From positions 27,706-91,705 of the forward strand of contig JAZUKN010000028.1 of the NCBI GenBank assembly GCA_045643285.1: DNA of 64,000 nucleotides, given 5' to 3'. The notes below the pieces were generated by a model. It was not told where the DNA came from. It did no database searches and was given only the letters and a program-made list of their open reading frames with translations. The first letter of the stretch is position 1, and each line of letters begins with the position of its first letter. The translations under genes were made by a program, and so were the position numbers. This document shows positions 16,668-25,053 of this stretch, in pieces. Origin of the DNA: UMGS1696 sp045643285. GTDB lineage: Bacteria > Bacillota > Clostridia > Oscillospirales > CAG-272.

Positions 16668-18977
16668 TCAGTTTTTGACTTTTGCGTAAAATGCGTCGAG
16701 CCATGCGTCGTCGACCGCACCTTCGCGGAAGAAGATCGTGTAGATATTATAACAATCCGTGACGAGAAGAACGTATTTCGATTCTGCTATATCCATAAAC
16801 TGTAACAAACTTGAGTCATATTCGCCTACGGGACCGAGATTTGCAGCTTTCGTAAGAAGCACTTCAAGCTCGTAGTAAGCAACATATTTTGCTTCACCTG
16901 TCTCGGTATTGATAAGAGCTGTATACTCAAAAGTATTGGCATACTCGGCGTAGAACTTATCCATATCCGTTATTCTGTCGATATTGAACTTCGGATTCAC
17001 GCCGTCACTGTCAGCCGCAATGAGCTTCTTCGCAAGCTTATACTGATCAGCATACAACGGATAATCCTTATTCCCGAGCATGAAATGTCCGATCAGCGGA
17101 TAATTATCACGGCTGTCAAGTGAATATTCATATTCGGACATAATAGAGTTATATACTCCGTCGGGTTCATCCCAGAAAGAGCCTGTACCGTTTATCAAAG
17201 ATAATTCATAGAAGCAATATCTGTCTGAATAATTCTTACCAGGATTATTCTTTGAGGCTTCATTGATATTTTCGATAAAGTCGGACTGACGGGTGATTTT
17301 ATTCCCTGTGCCGACGGTTTTTACGGGAACGCTCTTTGCAAGTGGGATACCAAAATACGGATGCTGGACTACGTTCAGATACAGAGTCGAGTGGAACGGA
17401 TTGTCAACACAGATCCCTTTGGATGTAGACGTATCCGGGAATTTTTCCATATAAAGCTCATAATCCTCCTCATCCACTGCGGAAGCAGCAGCCATTTCTT
17501 CGTAGTAGTCATAGTCGTAGCGTGTTTCGTAACGTTTAATGTTTTTCGGATAAGCAGGCGCGAAGAACTGATCGAACGCTTTTGTCATCCCGTCGTTTAC
17601 GCCGTGTATCTCATCGGGGATCGCATAGCGACGGACGTTCGATTCATCGATCACGCTGTAATCCTTATCGAGGTTCTCGTAGATCTCATCGAAAAGCTCT
17701 CCTTCGATCTTTGTTTTTCCTTTACTGTTCTCGAAGTTTTCGACAAGCTCGATCTTGGAAGTGAATTTTTCGGGGTACTTCTTGCCGATAAGTCCCGTGA
17801 TATTCGCAGGAACGAGCAGGACGAAGACAACCATTGCGGTTGCAAAGATAAGAAAGCCCTTGAAATCCTTGAAAATAGACTTAGTCGAACGGTAAAGGAG
17901 CGCGTTCGAGAGCATATAAGCGAGGAAGCCGCCGATAAGCGCGCCGATAATCATACGGATAATGACAAATACATTAATAACGTTAAAATCATCCACGGCA
18001 ATAAGAGAGAGCCCTGAACCGAATATCAGGATACCGAGCATAGCAGAGAGGAACATTACAAGATATTTTGTTGCCGCAAACACGGGCTTCCATACGATAG
18101 AAGTGCCGGAGCGTTCGCTCTTTCTGTATTTATGGAGGAACAGGCCGCCGACGTAGCAGACAACAATATCCGGAATCACAACGAGCAGTTCCGTAATAGA
18201 GGCACCCTCGCTGAATATCAGTGAAGTTGCGTAGAAGAATCTGACGGGCGCGCAGATCACTCTGAAAATGTTGAGATTGAGGTAATATTCGATGTCGATA
18301 TTGGTCGATCTCAAAACGAACATAAGGATGAGAAGTCCGTAGAGAGCCGCTCCGATAACGATATAAAGACCGGTAAGAATGAATTTAATCGGGTTCGTGC
18401 CGGACAGTCCGCCGATGAATATGAGCATCGTGTATCCGACGAGGAACAGCGCGACCGCATCAAGCATATATGTGAAGAAATACGGTGCGAACGATACATT
18501 GCACGGAAGTGACGCGAGCGTCGTATAAGTCACGCAGAAACCAACCGAAACAGCGATAAGATAGAATATCGCATAAATCGATGTTTCCGTAAAGTAGATC
18601 GTTTCACGTTTTACGGGGAAGCTATGGTAGCAGCCGACGCTCTTTTTGTCGTTTACATACGAGAGGCATAACATTCCGGCAAGCACGGCGAGGATCGCGG
18701 AAACTGTAATACCGACCGTACCTAATGACGAATATTCGTCTTTGACGTAATTCGCAACACGGTTTTCTATCTCTTCAGCTGTTTCCGTAATATATTGTGC
18801 TTTTCTTATTGAATCAATATGTTCGTTGATCCCGTTCATGGAAAGCATCGTCGGGATTATCATGGCAACAGTAAACAGTACGATGAACAGGACGAGAATG
18901 TGCCAGTTTGATCTTAATTTATAGCCGTAGAAGGCGCGGTTTGAATACTTAGCCGATGAGGTGTTTGTCGAAGTCAT
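16668..18977 (-). CDS. ABC-2 type transporter permease with a large extracytoplasmic domain (DUF6449-like)
   Basis: A 769-residue membrane protein. After a short cytoplasmic N-terminus there is one helix at about 28-50, a further group from about 75 to 240, and several more helices to about residue 400, with a soluble C-terminal part of roughly 370 residues (Tyr/Asp/Glu-rich). The membrane half resembles permeases encoded next to YtrA-type GntR regulators in Clostridia, often annotated with DUF6449. It probably forms an exporter or stress sensor-transporter with the ATPase encoded upstream, whose 3' end it overlaps by 29 nt. Substrate unknown. Confidence 0.75.
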   Translation of the reverse strand: MTSTNTSSAKYSNRAFYGYKLRSNWHILVLFIVLFTVAMIIPTMLSMNGINEHIDSIRKAQYITETAEEIENRVANYVKDEYSSLGTVGITVSAILAVLAGMLCLSYVNDKKSVGCYHSFPVKRETIYFTETSIYAIFYLIAVSVGFCVTYTTLASLPCNVSFAPYFFTYMLDAVALFLVGYTMLIFIGGLSGTNPIKFILTGLYIVIGAALYGLLILMFVLRSTNIDIEYYLNLNIFRVICAPVRFFYATSLIFSEGASITELLVVIPDIVVCYVGGLFLHKYRKSERSGTSIVWKPVFAATKYLVMFLSAMLGILIFGSGLSLIAVDDFNVINVFVIIRMIIGALIGGFLAYMLSNALLYRSTKSIFKDFKGFLIFATAMVVFVLLVPANITGLIGKKYPEKFTSKIELVENFENSKGKTKIEGELFDEIYENLDKDYSVIDESNVRRYAIPDEIHGVNDGMTKAFDQFFAPAYPKNIKRYETRYDYDYYEEMAAASAVDEEDYELYMEKFPDTSTSKGICVDNPFHSTLYLNVVQHPYFGIPLAKSVPVKTVGTGNKITRQSDFIENINEASKNNPGKNYSDRYCFYELSLINGTGSFWDEPDGVYNSIMSEYEYSLDSRDNYPLIGHFMLGNKDYPLYADQYKLAKKLIAADSDGVNPKFNIDRITDMDKFYAEYANTFEYTALINTETGEAKYVAYYELEVLLTKAANLGPVGEYDSSLLQFMDIAESKYVLLVTDCYNIYTIFFREGAVDDAWLDAFYAKVKN

Positions 18978-19860
18978 ATCCGTGCTCCTCCATTTCCGTT
19001 ATGAATATTTCTTCAAGTGTGAGCGGAATAAATTCCGTGAACGAGGGCTCAAGTACGGCGAGCTTTTCGCTGATCTCGTTTTCTTCTCCCTTGATGACAA
19101 GAGTAAAGAGGCTTCCGCGGCGCTCTGTCTTGAGTGCAGAAAATTCCTTGAGCTTTGTCTCGGCTTCGTCGGCTCTTTCCTTCGGGAACGAGAGCTGTAC
19201 TTTATGAACGCCGAGCTTGATGTCGTCGATACCGGCTTCAAACAGGAGTTTCCCTTTATGAAGCAGTGCGACGTGGTCGCATATATCTTCGATCTCTTTT
19301 AAGTTATGAGATGCGAAAATCACGGTAAGTCCGGTGTCAGCCACTTCTTCGGCGATGATCTTGCGGACTGTCTGACGCATAACGGGATCGAGTCCGTCGA
19401 GCGTTTCGTCACAGAACAGGTATCTCGTCGAGCAGGCAACACCTATGAGGAACTGCACCTGCTTCTGCATACCTTTCGAGAAAGTGGCGATCTTTCTCTT
19501 CTCGTCAAGTCCGAACAGGTCTAAAAGTTTTTTATATTTTTCTTCGCTGAACGACGGATATACGGACGCATAGAAGCGTTTCATATCATAGACGGACGAA
19601 TGCGGCGGGAAGAACTGTTCATCCGAGAGATATACGATCTCGCGCTTTACGTCAGGTCGTTCCCATACGTTCTCGCCGTCATAAAGGATGTCGCCGCTGT
19701 CCGGTTTATATATTCCGCAGAGAATGCGTAGAATTGTTGATTTGCCGGAACCGTTCGAGCCGATAAGCCCGAATATCGAACCGTTTTCAACAAGCAGCGA
19801 TACATCATCGAGCGATTTTACTTCTTCAAATGTCTTTGTTACGGAGTCAATTTTTATCAT
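18949..19860 (-). CDS. ABC transporter ATP-binding protein
   Basis: ATPase of an ABC-2 type exporter, 303 residues. Walker A is GSNGSGKST, the signature region reads FSKGMQKQ (a degenerate LSGGQ as in YtrB/BcrA types), Walker B is YLFCDETLDGLD and the H-loop is ASHN. The last 90 residues form the alpha/beta extension typical of drug or bacitracin exporter ATPases. Start overlaps the GntR gene stop as ATGA, and its end overlaps the permease start. Confidence 0.92.
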   Translation of the reverse strand: MIKIDSVTKTFEEVKSLDDVSLLVENGSIFGLIGSNGSGKSTILRILCGIYKPDSGDILYDGENVWERPDVKREIVYLSDEQFFPPHSSVYDMKRFYASVYPSFSEEKYKKLLDLFGLDEKRKIATFSKGMQKQVQFLIGVACSTRYLFCDETLDGLDPVMRQTVRKIIAEEVADTGLTVIFASHNLKEIEDICDHVALLHKGKLLFEAGIDDIKLGVHKVQLSFPKERADEAETKLKEFSALKTERRGSLFTLVIKGEENEISEKLAVLEPSFTEFIPLTLEEIFITEMEEHGYDFDKHLIG

Positions 19861-20264
19861 CTGTTATCCCCTCCATTCTTCTCTTCTCCGCCGCTCTTCT
19901 TCCATGCGATAAGAGCAGCCGAGGTAAACTCTTCTTCTGTCATACCGGCAATACGCATCTCAGACGCAAGTGCCGTCATCTTTTTTACAAGCCTTTCTTC
20001 CCTTTCGTTTCTGAGCGCGCCGCTTCCGGCATAAACAATGCTTCCTCTTCCCTGCATTGATACGATCACGCCCGTCCGCTCAAGCTCGGTGTACGCTTTT
20101 TGTATCGTATTAGGATTGATACCGAGCTCCGAGGCAAGTGAGCGTACCGACGGCAGTTTGTCGTCTTGTTTCAGATCTCCGGTCAAAATCAGATTCTTCA
20201 CGCTGTCAATTATCTGTTCGTAAAGCTGTTTTCTGTCCCTGAGATCAACTGTGATAAGTCCCAA
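19857..20264 (-). CDS. GntR-family transcriptional regulator, YtrA subfamily
   Basis: A 135-residue regulator with an N-terminal winged helix (LYEQIIDSVKNLIL, LPSVRSLASELGINPNTIQKAYTELERTG) and only a short C-terminal dimerisation tail, which defines the YtrA group. Such proteins repress their own operon with adjoining ABC transporter genes, here the two genes downstream, and often respond to cell-wall antibiotics; the inducer here is unknown. Likely binds the CTGTA-N-TACAG element in the promoter region just upstream. Confidence 0.9.
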   Translation of the reverse strand: MGLITVDLRDRKQLYEQIIDSVKNLILTGDLKQDDKLPSVRSLASELGINPNTIQKAYTELERTGVIVSMQGRGSIVYAGSGALRNEREERLVKKMTALASEMRIAGMTEEEFTSAALIAWKKSGGEEKNGGDNR

Positions 20265-20301
20265 ACCGTATTCCCTCCTCTTGTAACAACTGTACTGTTT
20301 G

Positions 20302-20346
20302 CTGTAATACAGTTAGTATTATATCATTACATATACTCTTTGTCAA
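20302..20346 (-). promoter_or_regulatory. Promoter and candidate GntR operator of the ABC transporter operon
   Basis: On the minus strand TTGACA (20346-20341), 17 bp, TATAAT (20323-20318): perfect consensus. Just downstream lies the palindrome CTGTATTACAG (20312-20302), followed by a second CTGT/ACAG-bearing stretch (20288-20300), suited to occlusion of the start region by the YtrA-type protein encoded next. Confidence 0.8.
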
Positions 20347-20393
20347 TAGTCTGCGGTAATTTTTTTAACATTTTATAAATTATTCCGAAACAG

Positions 20394-20422
20394 TTGCAAA
20401 ACCGGCCAAAATAGTATATAAT
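20394..20422 (+). promoter_or_regulatory. Promoter of yajC
   Basis: TTGCAA (20394-20399), 17 bp, TATAAT (20417-20422), followed 35 bp later by AAGGAG and the yajC ATG. Confidence 0.75.
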
Positions 20423-20456
20423 ACAAGGCGAAATACAAATTAAGGAGAAAAATACA

Positions 20457-20798
20457 ATGTTCGACAAATTCTTACTCACGGCAGAAGCAGGCGCAGAAGC
20501 CGCAGCACAAGGCGGTGCGTTCACCACTATTTCATCGGTTATCATGATAGCCGCTATCGTTGCGGTGTTCTATTTCTTCATGTACCGTCCCCAGAAAAAG
20601 CAGGAAAAGGAACAGAAGACAATGAGAGACAGCCTTGCAGTCGGTGACGAGATCACGACTATCGGCGGTATCATCGGAAAAGTTGTTTCCATTAAAGAAG
20701 AGACCTGCGTTATCGAAACAAGCGGTGCGTGCAGCAAGATCAGAATCCTGAAATCTGCTGTCCGTTCCGTTGACGTAAAGGCAGAAGACGCCGATTGA
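20457..20798 (+). CDS. yajC: Preprotein translocase accessory subunit YajC
   Basis: Single-span membrane protein associated with SecDF and SecYEG. The 113 residues have a short Ala/Gly-rich N-terminus, a membrane helix at about 25-42 (VIMIAAIVAVFYFFMY), the signature RPQKKQEKEQKTMRDSL and GDEITTIGGIIGKV. Unlike in many Firmicutes, tgt/queA and secDF do not adjoin it, and it forms its own unit with a promoter and a terminator. Confidence 0.94.
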   Translation: MFDKFLLTAEAGAEAAAQGGAFTTISSVIMIAAIVAVFYFFMYRPQKKQEKEQKTMRDSLAVGDEITTIGGIIGKVVSIKEETCVIETSGACSKIRILKSAVRSVDVKAEDAD

Positions 20799-20820
20799 TT
20801 TATTACGAATAAAGAAAATG

Positions 20821-20861
20821 CCTCCGGAATATGATTGAATAAATCATACCGGAGGTTTTTT
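20821..20861 (+). terminator. Terminator hairpin after yajC whose 3' arm holds the next gene's ribosome-binding site
   Basis: CCTCCGG (20821-20827) pairs with CCGGAGG (20849-20855), with an inner ATGATT/AATCAT stem, followed by six T. The GGAGG of the 3' arm is also the only SD candidate for the gene starting at 20864 (8-nt spacing), so an unfolded read-through transcript is needed for its translation. Confidence 0.8.
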
Positions 20862-20863
20862 GT

Positions 20864-21292
20864 ATGAATTTGAAGAAGATCAAAAGCGAAAGACCGTATA
20901 TAGTCTCTTGTCTTATTTCATCGGGCATTTTTCTCGCGTGCGGTACGATACTGCTTATCGTATCGGCAATGATACTGCTGTCTTTTGACGATCCTATGGC
21001 GCTTGCCGCTCCGTTTTCACTTGCGTCGCTGTATCTTGCGGCATTTCTCGGCGGAATCAGCGCGGCTGTGCTGACAAAGGACGGCATCGCGGCAGGAGCT
21101 ATCGGCGGCATTATTTCGGCGTGCGTGGTGTTTGTGATGTCGCTGCTGCCGTCCGTTCCGTCGGGATTTGACGAGACAACGTCACTGCTCTGCACACTTC
21201 TCGTTATCCCGGCTTATGTCCTCGGTTCGGTCATCGGACGGAAAAGAGAGAAAAAGCCGTCTATGATCAAACGAAAACAGCTCATCAAATAG
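20864..21292 (+). CDS. TIGR04086-family membrane protein
   Basis: A 142-residue protein with four hydrophobic helices (about 14-37, 43-66, 76-96 and 110-130) and Gly-rich motifs (GGISAAVLTKDG, GAIGGIISA) typical of the TIGR04086 family, which is found in endospore-forming Firmicutes often near yajC. No function is established. Its SD lies within the terminator hairpin after yajC. Confidence 0.8.
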   Translation: MNLKKIKSERPYIVSCLISSGIFLACGTILLIVSAMILLSFDDPMALAAPFSLASLYLAAFLGGISAAVLTKDGIAAGAIGGIISACVVFVMSLLPSVPSGFDETTSLLCTLLVIPAYVLGSVIGRKREKKPSMIKRKQLIK

Positions 21293-21318
21293 AAAAGGTC
21301 TGTTGAAGCAGACCTTTT
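21293..21318. terminator. Bidirectional terminator between convergent genes
   Basis: AAAAGGTCTG and CAGACCTTTT pair around TTGAAG. A- and T-tracts on both sides allow it to serve the TIGR04086 gene on the plus strand and the surface protein on the minus strand. Confidence 0.85.
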
Positions 21319-21329
21319 TATCTGTATTA

Positions 21330-22622
21330 TTATGACCGTTTTTTATTGATCAGAGTATGAGAAACAAAGCTGACCGCGACAATTGCGATGAGAATAAGAC
21401 CGAGACCGATCATGCCGAATATAGCGGTTTCCTGACTGATATATCCGTCTGGAAAATCCTCGACAGCATCATCCTTATTATCGTCTTCATCTGTGATCTG
21501 CTCGTCTTGTACTTCGGGTTCACCTGTTGCGGGTATCGGTTCAAATCCGTCGAGATGTTCCCCGCATCTCGGACAGATATGTCCCTCTGAAACACCGTCT
21601 TCCGTTGCGGTCGGCGGTACTTCTGCAACATATTCCGGCTCGGCGTGAGAGGGCGCAATCTCTTCAAGTCCGCTTATTAGAACGCCGCAATATGCACAAA
21701 TTTCGCCTTCTTCGTGACCGGCTTCAGTGCAGGTCGGGTCAACCTTGTCGACGTGAATCGGATTATGAATACCTGTCGCCGGAATAACGGTGCAACCGCC
21801 TCCGATCTGTCCGCAGACCGTGCAGACCTTGCCTTTTTTCTGACCGGAATAGCGGCAGGTCGCGGGAATTTCATCGACATTGACATAGGTATGTGCGCCG
21901 TGTTCTCTTGTGAACATGGGAAAACCGTTCCAGCCCCAGAACCAGTCGACATAACTTCCGTTTTCGGAGACATTTTTCTTCATCGTCTGAAGAGAGATAT
22001 TTACTGCTGTTTTTTTATTGAAAGAATCAACAGTCTCACCGTCGCCCGAACCGACGATCTTTCCTTCATTATCGCGGAAAAGAACGAAACAGTTAAACAC
22101 TTTTCCGTTATTTTCACCGCAGACAAAACCGACAGACGAGCCGTCACCGCCTGTTACCGTGGATCTTATAAGGCAGTTTTCGATAAGTCCGTTATTTATG
22201 CCTGCAACACCGCCGACCGTACCGTTTGCTTGAACCGATCCGGTCACGTTAAGATTGCGGACGACTCCGTTTTCGCCTATGACTGCAAATAATCCTGTCG
22301 GTTCGTTCGGTTTATCTTCTTTCCCCTTCAGCGTGAACGAAACATAATAACCACGTCCGTCGAATGTTCCTTCAAAAGAGTGTTCGGCGTCTCCTATCGG
22401 CAGGAGATCTTTTGTAATATCAATGTTTGTCGAAAGAACTATCAGCTTCCCGTCAAAGGTTGTTCCGTTCTTCACATCTTCGGAAAAAGAAACAAGGTCG
22501 TTTTCGTTTCTGATAAACAAGTCGGGTTCTTTGCCGTCTATCATCAGTCCTGCGGCAAAAATATTAACGGATAAAGTCGATATTATCAGCAGGGATAAAA
22601 AAACCGTAAGTAATTTTTTCAT
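21330..22622 (-). CDS. Secreted, membrane-anchored surface protein with GLUG-like and repeated zinc-ribbon-like segments
   Basis: A 430-residue protein with a signal peptide (MKKLLTVFLSLLIISTLSVNIFAAG), a beta-helix-like region about 60-200 with FEGTFDGRGYYV, GLFAVIGENGVVRNLNVTGSV and GGVAGINNGLIENC (GLUG style), then four Cys-pair repeats (CTVCGQ, CAYCGV, CPRCGE plus a first partial one) linked by EIPATxx type spacers. These repeats are common in cell-surface proteins of Ruminococcaceae. An acidic linker and a C-terminal membrane helix with a short Lys/Arg tail follow. Likely displayed on the cell surface; the ligand is unknown. Confidence 0.75.
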   Translation of the reverse strand: MKKLLTVFLSLLIISTLSVNIFAAGLMIDGKEPDLFIRNENDLVSFSEDVKNGTTFDGKLIVLSTNIDITKDLLPIGDAEHSFEGTFDGRGYYVSFTLKGKEDKPNEPTGLFAVIGENGVVRNLNVTGSVQANGTVGGVAGINNGLIENCLIRSTVTGGDGSSVGFVCGENNGKVFNCFVLFRDNEGKIVGSGDGETVDSFNKKTAVNISLQTMKKNVSENGSYVDWFWGWNGFPMFTREHGAHTYVNVDEIPATCRYSGQKKGKVCTVCGQIGGGCTVIPATGIHNPIHVDKVDPTCTEAGHEEGEICAYCGVLISGLEEIAPSHAEPEYVAEVPPTATEDGVSEGHICPRCGEHLDGFEPIPATGEPEVQDEQITDEDDNKDDAVEDFPDGYISQETAIFGMIGLGLILIAIVAVSFVSHTLINKKRS

Positions 22623-22668
22623 ATCCGAAAGTCCAGTCTTATTGTATTTTGTCTATCAACTGATACCG

Positions 22669-22697
22669 ATTATAACAGATATTTCAGAAAAAAACAA
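22669..22697 (-). promoter_or_regulatory. Promoter of the surface protein gene
   Basis: TTGTTT (22697-22692), 17 bp, TATAAT (22674-22669) on the minus strand, about 45 bp before the ATG at 22622. Confidence 0.6.
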
Positions 22698-22739
22698 CAA
22701 ATCAGTTAAATTTTGTCAAAAAGAGTTCGTTTTTGTCTA

Positions 22740-23699
22740 TTAATTTAAGAATCCGATTGTATTAAGATACGAAACGGCTTCATCGCAAAGCTCACCTGTA
22801 TTGCGTATCGTTCCGTCTTTGTCCGGGACAAGCCTGTAGTATTCCGGAGACCGACGAAACCATATAAGCTGACGCTTTGCGTAATGTCGTGTGGCAAGTT
22901 TAATTTCAGCCGCAACATCGTCAAGCGAGCATTCACCACGGAAATACGGAAGAAATTCTTTATATCCTATCGCCTGTGCAGCAGTCTTTCCGAGTTTGTC
23001 GCCAAGTTTATAAAGCTCTCGTACTTCGGCTTCAAGTCCGCTCTGCATCATGATATCGACGCGCTGTTCAATACGTGAATACAAAGTGTCTCGGTTTTCG
23101 TATTCGATAACAAAAGCTGTGTCGTCGTAGCGGGATTCGCCGTCTGTCTGCACGCGGTCAGTTTCGGTTTTGGTCTTTCCGGTGGTTTCAAATACTTCAA
23201 TCGCACGAACGACACGCTTGACGTTGTTCGGATGAATCGCGTCGGCGGCTTCGGGATCGATCTGTCTGAGCCTATCATGAAGAGAATCTGCGCCATACTG
23301 TTCGGCATAAGAAAAAAGCTCTTCGCGGAGTTTTTCGTCCTGTTTGCTCTCGGAAAATGACGTTATTTTCATAAGTGAATCGTGATACAGTCCCGTGCCT
23401 CCGCAAAGGATCGGGATTTTTCCGCGAGAAGAGATATCATCGATAGCCTCGGACGCGGCTTTTGCGTAATCCGCCGCAGAAAAATCGACTTCGGGAGAAA
23501 TAAAATCCATGAGGTGATGCGTAACACCGCCGCGTTCTGTCATATCGGGAGTGGCAGTGCCGATGTCCATTCCACGGTATAACTGCATCGAGTCGCACGA
23601 TACTATCTCTCCTCCGATGCGCCGAGCAAGCATTACGGCAAGGCCTGTTTTACCTGAAGCCGTCGGTCCGAGAATGGAAATGGTTTTTATTTTTGACAT
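22740..23699 (-). CDS. miaA: tRNA dimethylallyltransferase MiaA
   Basis: Transfers a dimethylallyl group to A37 of tRNAs reading UNN codons. The 319-residue protein shows the P-loop GPTASGKTGLA, the substrate signature EIVSCDSMQLYRGMDIGTA, PILCGGTGLY, and the C-terminal QAIGYKEF and RHYAKRQLIWFRR. Preceded by AAAGG. It is the last recognisable core gene before the toxin-antitoxin pair and the phage region. Confidence 0.97.
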   Translation of the reverse strand: MSKIKTISILGPTASGKTGLAVMLARRIGGEIVSCDSMQLYRGMDIGTATPDMTERGGVTHHLMDFISPEVDFSAADYAKAASEAIDDISSRGKIPILCGGTGLYHDSLMKITSFSESKQDEKLREELFSYAEQYGADSLHDRLRQIDPEAADAIHPNNVKRVVRAIEVFETTGKTKTETDRVQTDGESRYDDTAFVIEYENRDTLYSRIEQRVDIMMQSGLEAEVRELYKLGDKLGKTAAQAIGYKEFLPYFRGECSLDDVAAEIKLATRHYAKRQLIWFRRSPEYYRLVPDKDGTIRNTGELCDEAVSYLNTIGFLN

Positions 23700-23776
23700 A
23701 ATGTGACCTTTTATTTTACCTTAAGAACATACTGTCGCCGTTGATTAAGGTTTACAAGATTTTACCGAGCGATAAA

Positions 23777-24055
23777 CTAAAACAAATCACTGTGTGTGCC
23801 GGTTCTGATTAATTCAAGAATAAGTCTGTCGTCATATACTTTATAAATTAACAGCCAATCGGGTTTAATATGACACTCACGGACATTTTTATAATCCCGT
23901 GAGTTTTCAAGCAAGTGATCCTTATAACGAAGAGGAAGGGGCTCTTCTTTTACAAGAATTGACACGACTTGTGACAAGTCATCAGGTGAAAATCCCCGTT
24001 TAATTGCAAGTTTATAATCTCGTTTGAATTGTCCGGTGTACTCGACTTTAAGCAT
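23777..24055 (-). CDS. YafQ-family mRNA interferase toxin
   Basis: RelE-superfamily ribosome-dependent endoribonuclease, 92 residues. The family pattern is plain: LKVEYTGQFKRDYKLAIKRG at the N-terminus, LPLRYKDHLL, RECHIKPDWLLIYK in the core and the ending LIRTGTHSDLF, whose His and Phe are part of the YafQ active site. It overlaps the antitoxin gene by 8 nt. Toxicity is inferred from the family. Confidence 0.92.
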   Translation of the reverse strand: MLKVEYTGQFKRDYKLAIKRGFSPDDLSQVVSILVKEEPLPLRYKDHLLENSRDYKNVRECHIKPDWLLIYKVYDDRLILELIRTGTHSDLF

Positions 24056-24314
24056 TTAATGCCTCCATAAGATCGTCCATCGATTCAAACGGTCCGTAAC
24101 AGTCAATACCTTTTTCCGCGTTTTCTATTGCTTTTCTTGTCACTTCGTTCGGTATTTCCGTTGTCAACTCAAAAGGAATCCTCTGTTCTCTGACAACGGT
24201 TTTTGCAAAAATATTAAATGCAGAGCTAACCGATAATCCGATTTCACTACAAAATTTGTCAAAAGCCAATTTGGTCGATTCATCCATACGGATATTAACA
24301 TTTGTTTGAGCCAT
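24048..24314 (-). CDS. RelB/DinJ-family antitoxin
   Basis: An 88-residue antitoxin starting MAQTNVNIRMDESTKLAF, a ribbon-helix-helix N-terminus, with the DinJ motif FELTTEIPNEVT and a toxin-binding C-terminus. The ATG at 24314 is chosen over the upstream alternative because AAAGGTGG lies 9 nt before it. It neutralises the YafQ-type toxin encoded next and should repress the promoter together with it. Confidence 0.9.
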   Translation of the reverse strand: MAQTNVNIRMDESTKLAFDKFCSEIGLSVSSAFNIFAKTVVREQRIPFELTTEIPNEVTRKAIENAEKGIDCYGPFESMDDLMEALNA

Positions 24315-24331
24315 AACGTATACCACCTTTC

Positions 24332-24374
24332 ATTATTGCAATAATATTATACGCAAAAAGAGTATAAATGTCAA
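24332..24374 (-). promoter_or_regulatory. Promoter and palindromic operator of the toxin-antitoxin pair
   Basis: TTGACA (24374-24369), 17 bp, TATAAT (24351-24346), perfect consensus, immediately followed by the perfect 14-bp palindrome ATTATTGCAATAAT (24345-24332), which covers the transcription start. This is the arrangement expected for autorepression by the antitoxin or toxin-antitoxin complex. Confidence 0.88.
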
Positions 24375-24555
24375 TATATTTCTATCAATTTAATATTATT
24401 TTCATGTAATCAAACAGGAATCCCCTATGCTTATGGTTTATAAGATTTCTCCAATCGGTAATCATAGGATATGTCTGACTTTTGCCTTTAATAAAGCATT
24501 TTCAAATCGCTCTATTATACTACAATTCTGGCATTCTGTCAATCGGTGCAGAACA
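24375..24555. other. Gene-free strip at the chromosome-phage junction
   Basis: AT-rich stretch with no convincing gene, RNA or inverted repeat. It separates chromosomal-type genes from the phage-type block, so an attachment site may lie here or just right of the toxin-antitoxin genes. No integrase and no tRNA are present in the window to define it. Confidence 0.35.
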
Positions 24556-24583
24556 AAAGCCGAGAGATTTCTCTCCCGGCTTT
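24556..24583 (-). terminator. Terminator at the left end of the phage gene block
   Basis: On the minus strand AAAGCCGGGAGAG pairs with CTCTCGGCTTT (one mismatch) around a short A/T loop and is followed by TGTT. It stands 18 bp after the stop of the last phage-type gene. Confidence 0.75.
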
Positions 24584-24600
24584 CGGACTTTGAGTGGACG

Positions 24601-24873
24601 TTAATCTTCAGTTGCCAAAGAACGTGCCTGACGTTTGACATCGTTGACTGCGTAAATGGCGTCGATAACCGTTTCGTCATCAGCCAGTCTGTCGAGGTCG
24701 TCGGCAACCTTTTTGATTGCATCCCACAGGGCGTAGAATGCTCCTGTACCACGATCGTACTTCTTCCTGTCTTCAGGAACTACCTCGATGTCGAGGAAGG
24801 CGTTTTCGATGGCGTACATAAGGGCATCCACTTTGTCAAGGTCCGAGATTGCTTTGTTGAGATTTGCGTTCAT
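24601..24873 (-). CDS. Hypothetical small helical phage-region protein
   Basis: A 90-residue acidic, probably all-helical protein (MNANLNKAISDLDKVDALM...) with no recognised domain. Start chosen at 24873 because AAGGAG is 9 nt upstream; the longer frame begins in non-coding sequence. Last gene of the leftward block, with its own weak promoter at 25026-25053 and a terminator after it. Confidence 0.65.
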   Translation of the reverse strand: MNANLNKAISDLDKVDALMYAIENAFLDIEVVPEDRKKYDRGTGAFYALWDAIKKVADDLDRLADDETVIDAIYAVNDVKRQARSLATED

Positions 24874-25025
24874 TTCTGTTTGCTCCTTCGCTTTCGATTT
24901 GATATGATACTCGGACACCGGAGGAGTTACAGTCTTCTTTTCATATCGACTTACAGGCGGGGAGCTGTTGCGGCTCCTGTGCGAATATCGGGAGCAATGT
25001 CCCTTTTTGTTTTCCACCGCCCTAT

Positions 25026-25053
25026 ATTTTATCATACAATGCCTTTCAGTCAA
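25026..25053 (-). promoter_or_regulatory. Possible promoter of the leftmost phage-type gene
   Basis: TTGACT (25053-25048), 16 bp, TAAAAT (25031-25026), overlapping the 3' end of the upstream gene. A 150-nt untranslated leader follows. Weaker match than the six-promoter family further right. Confidence 0.4.

Noticed and set aside
24048..24326. Longer antitoxin start at 24326
   Set aside because: The AAAGGTGG site and the MAQTNVNIRMD start motif place initiation at 24314.
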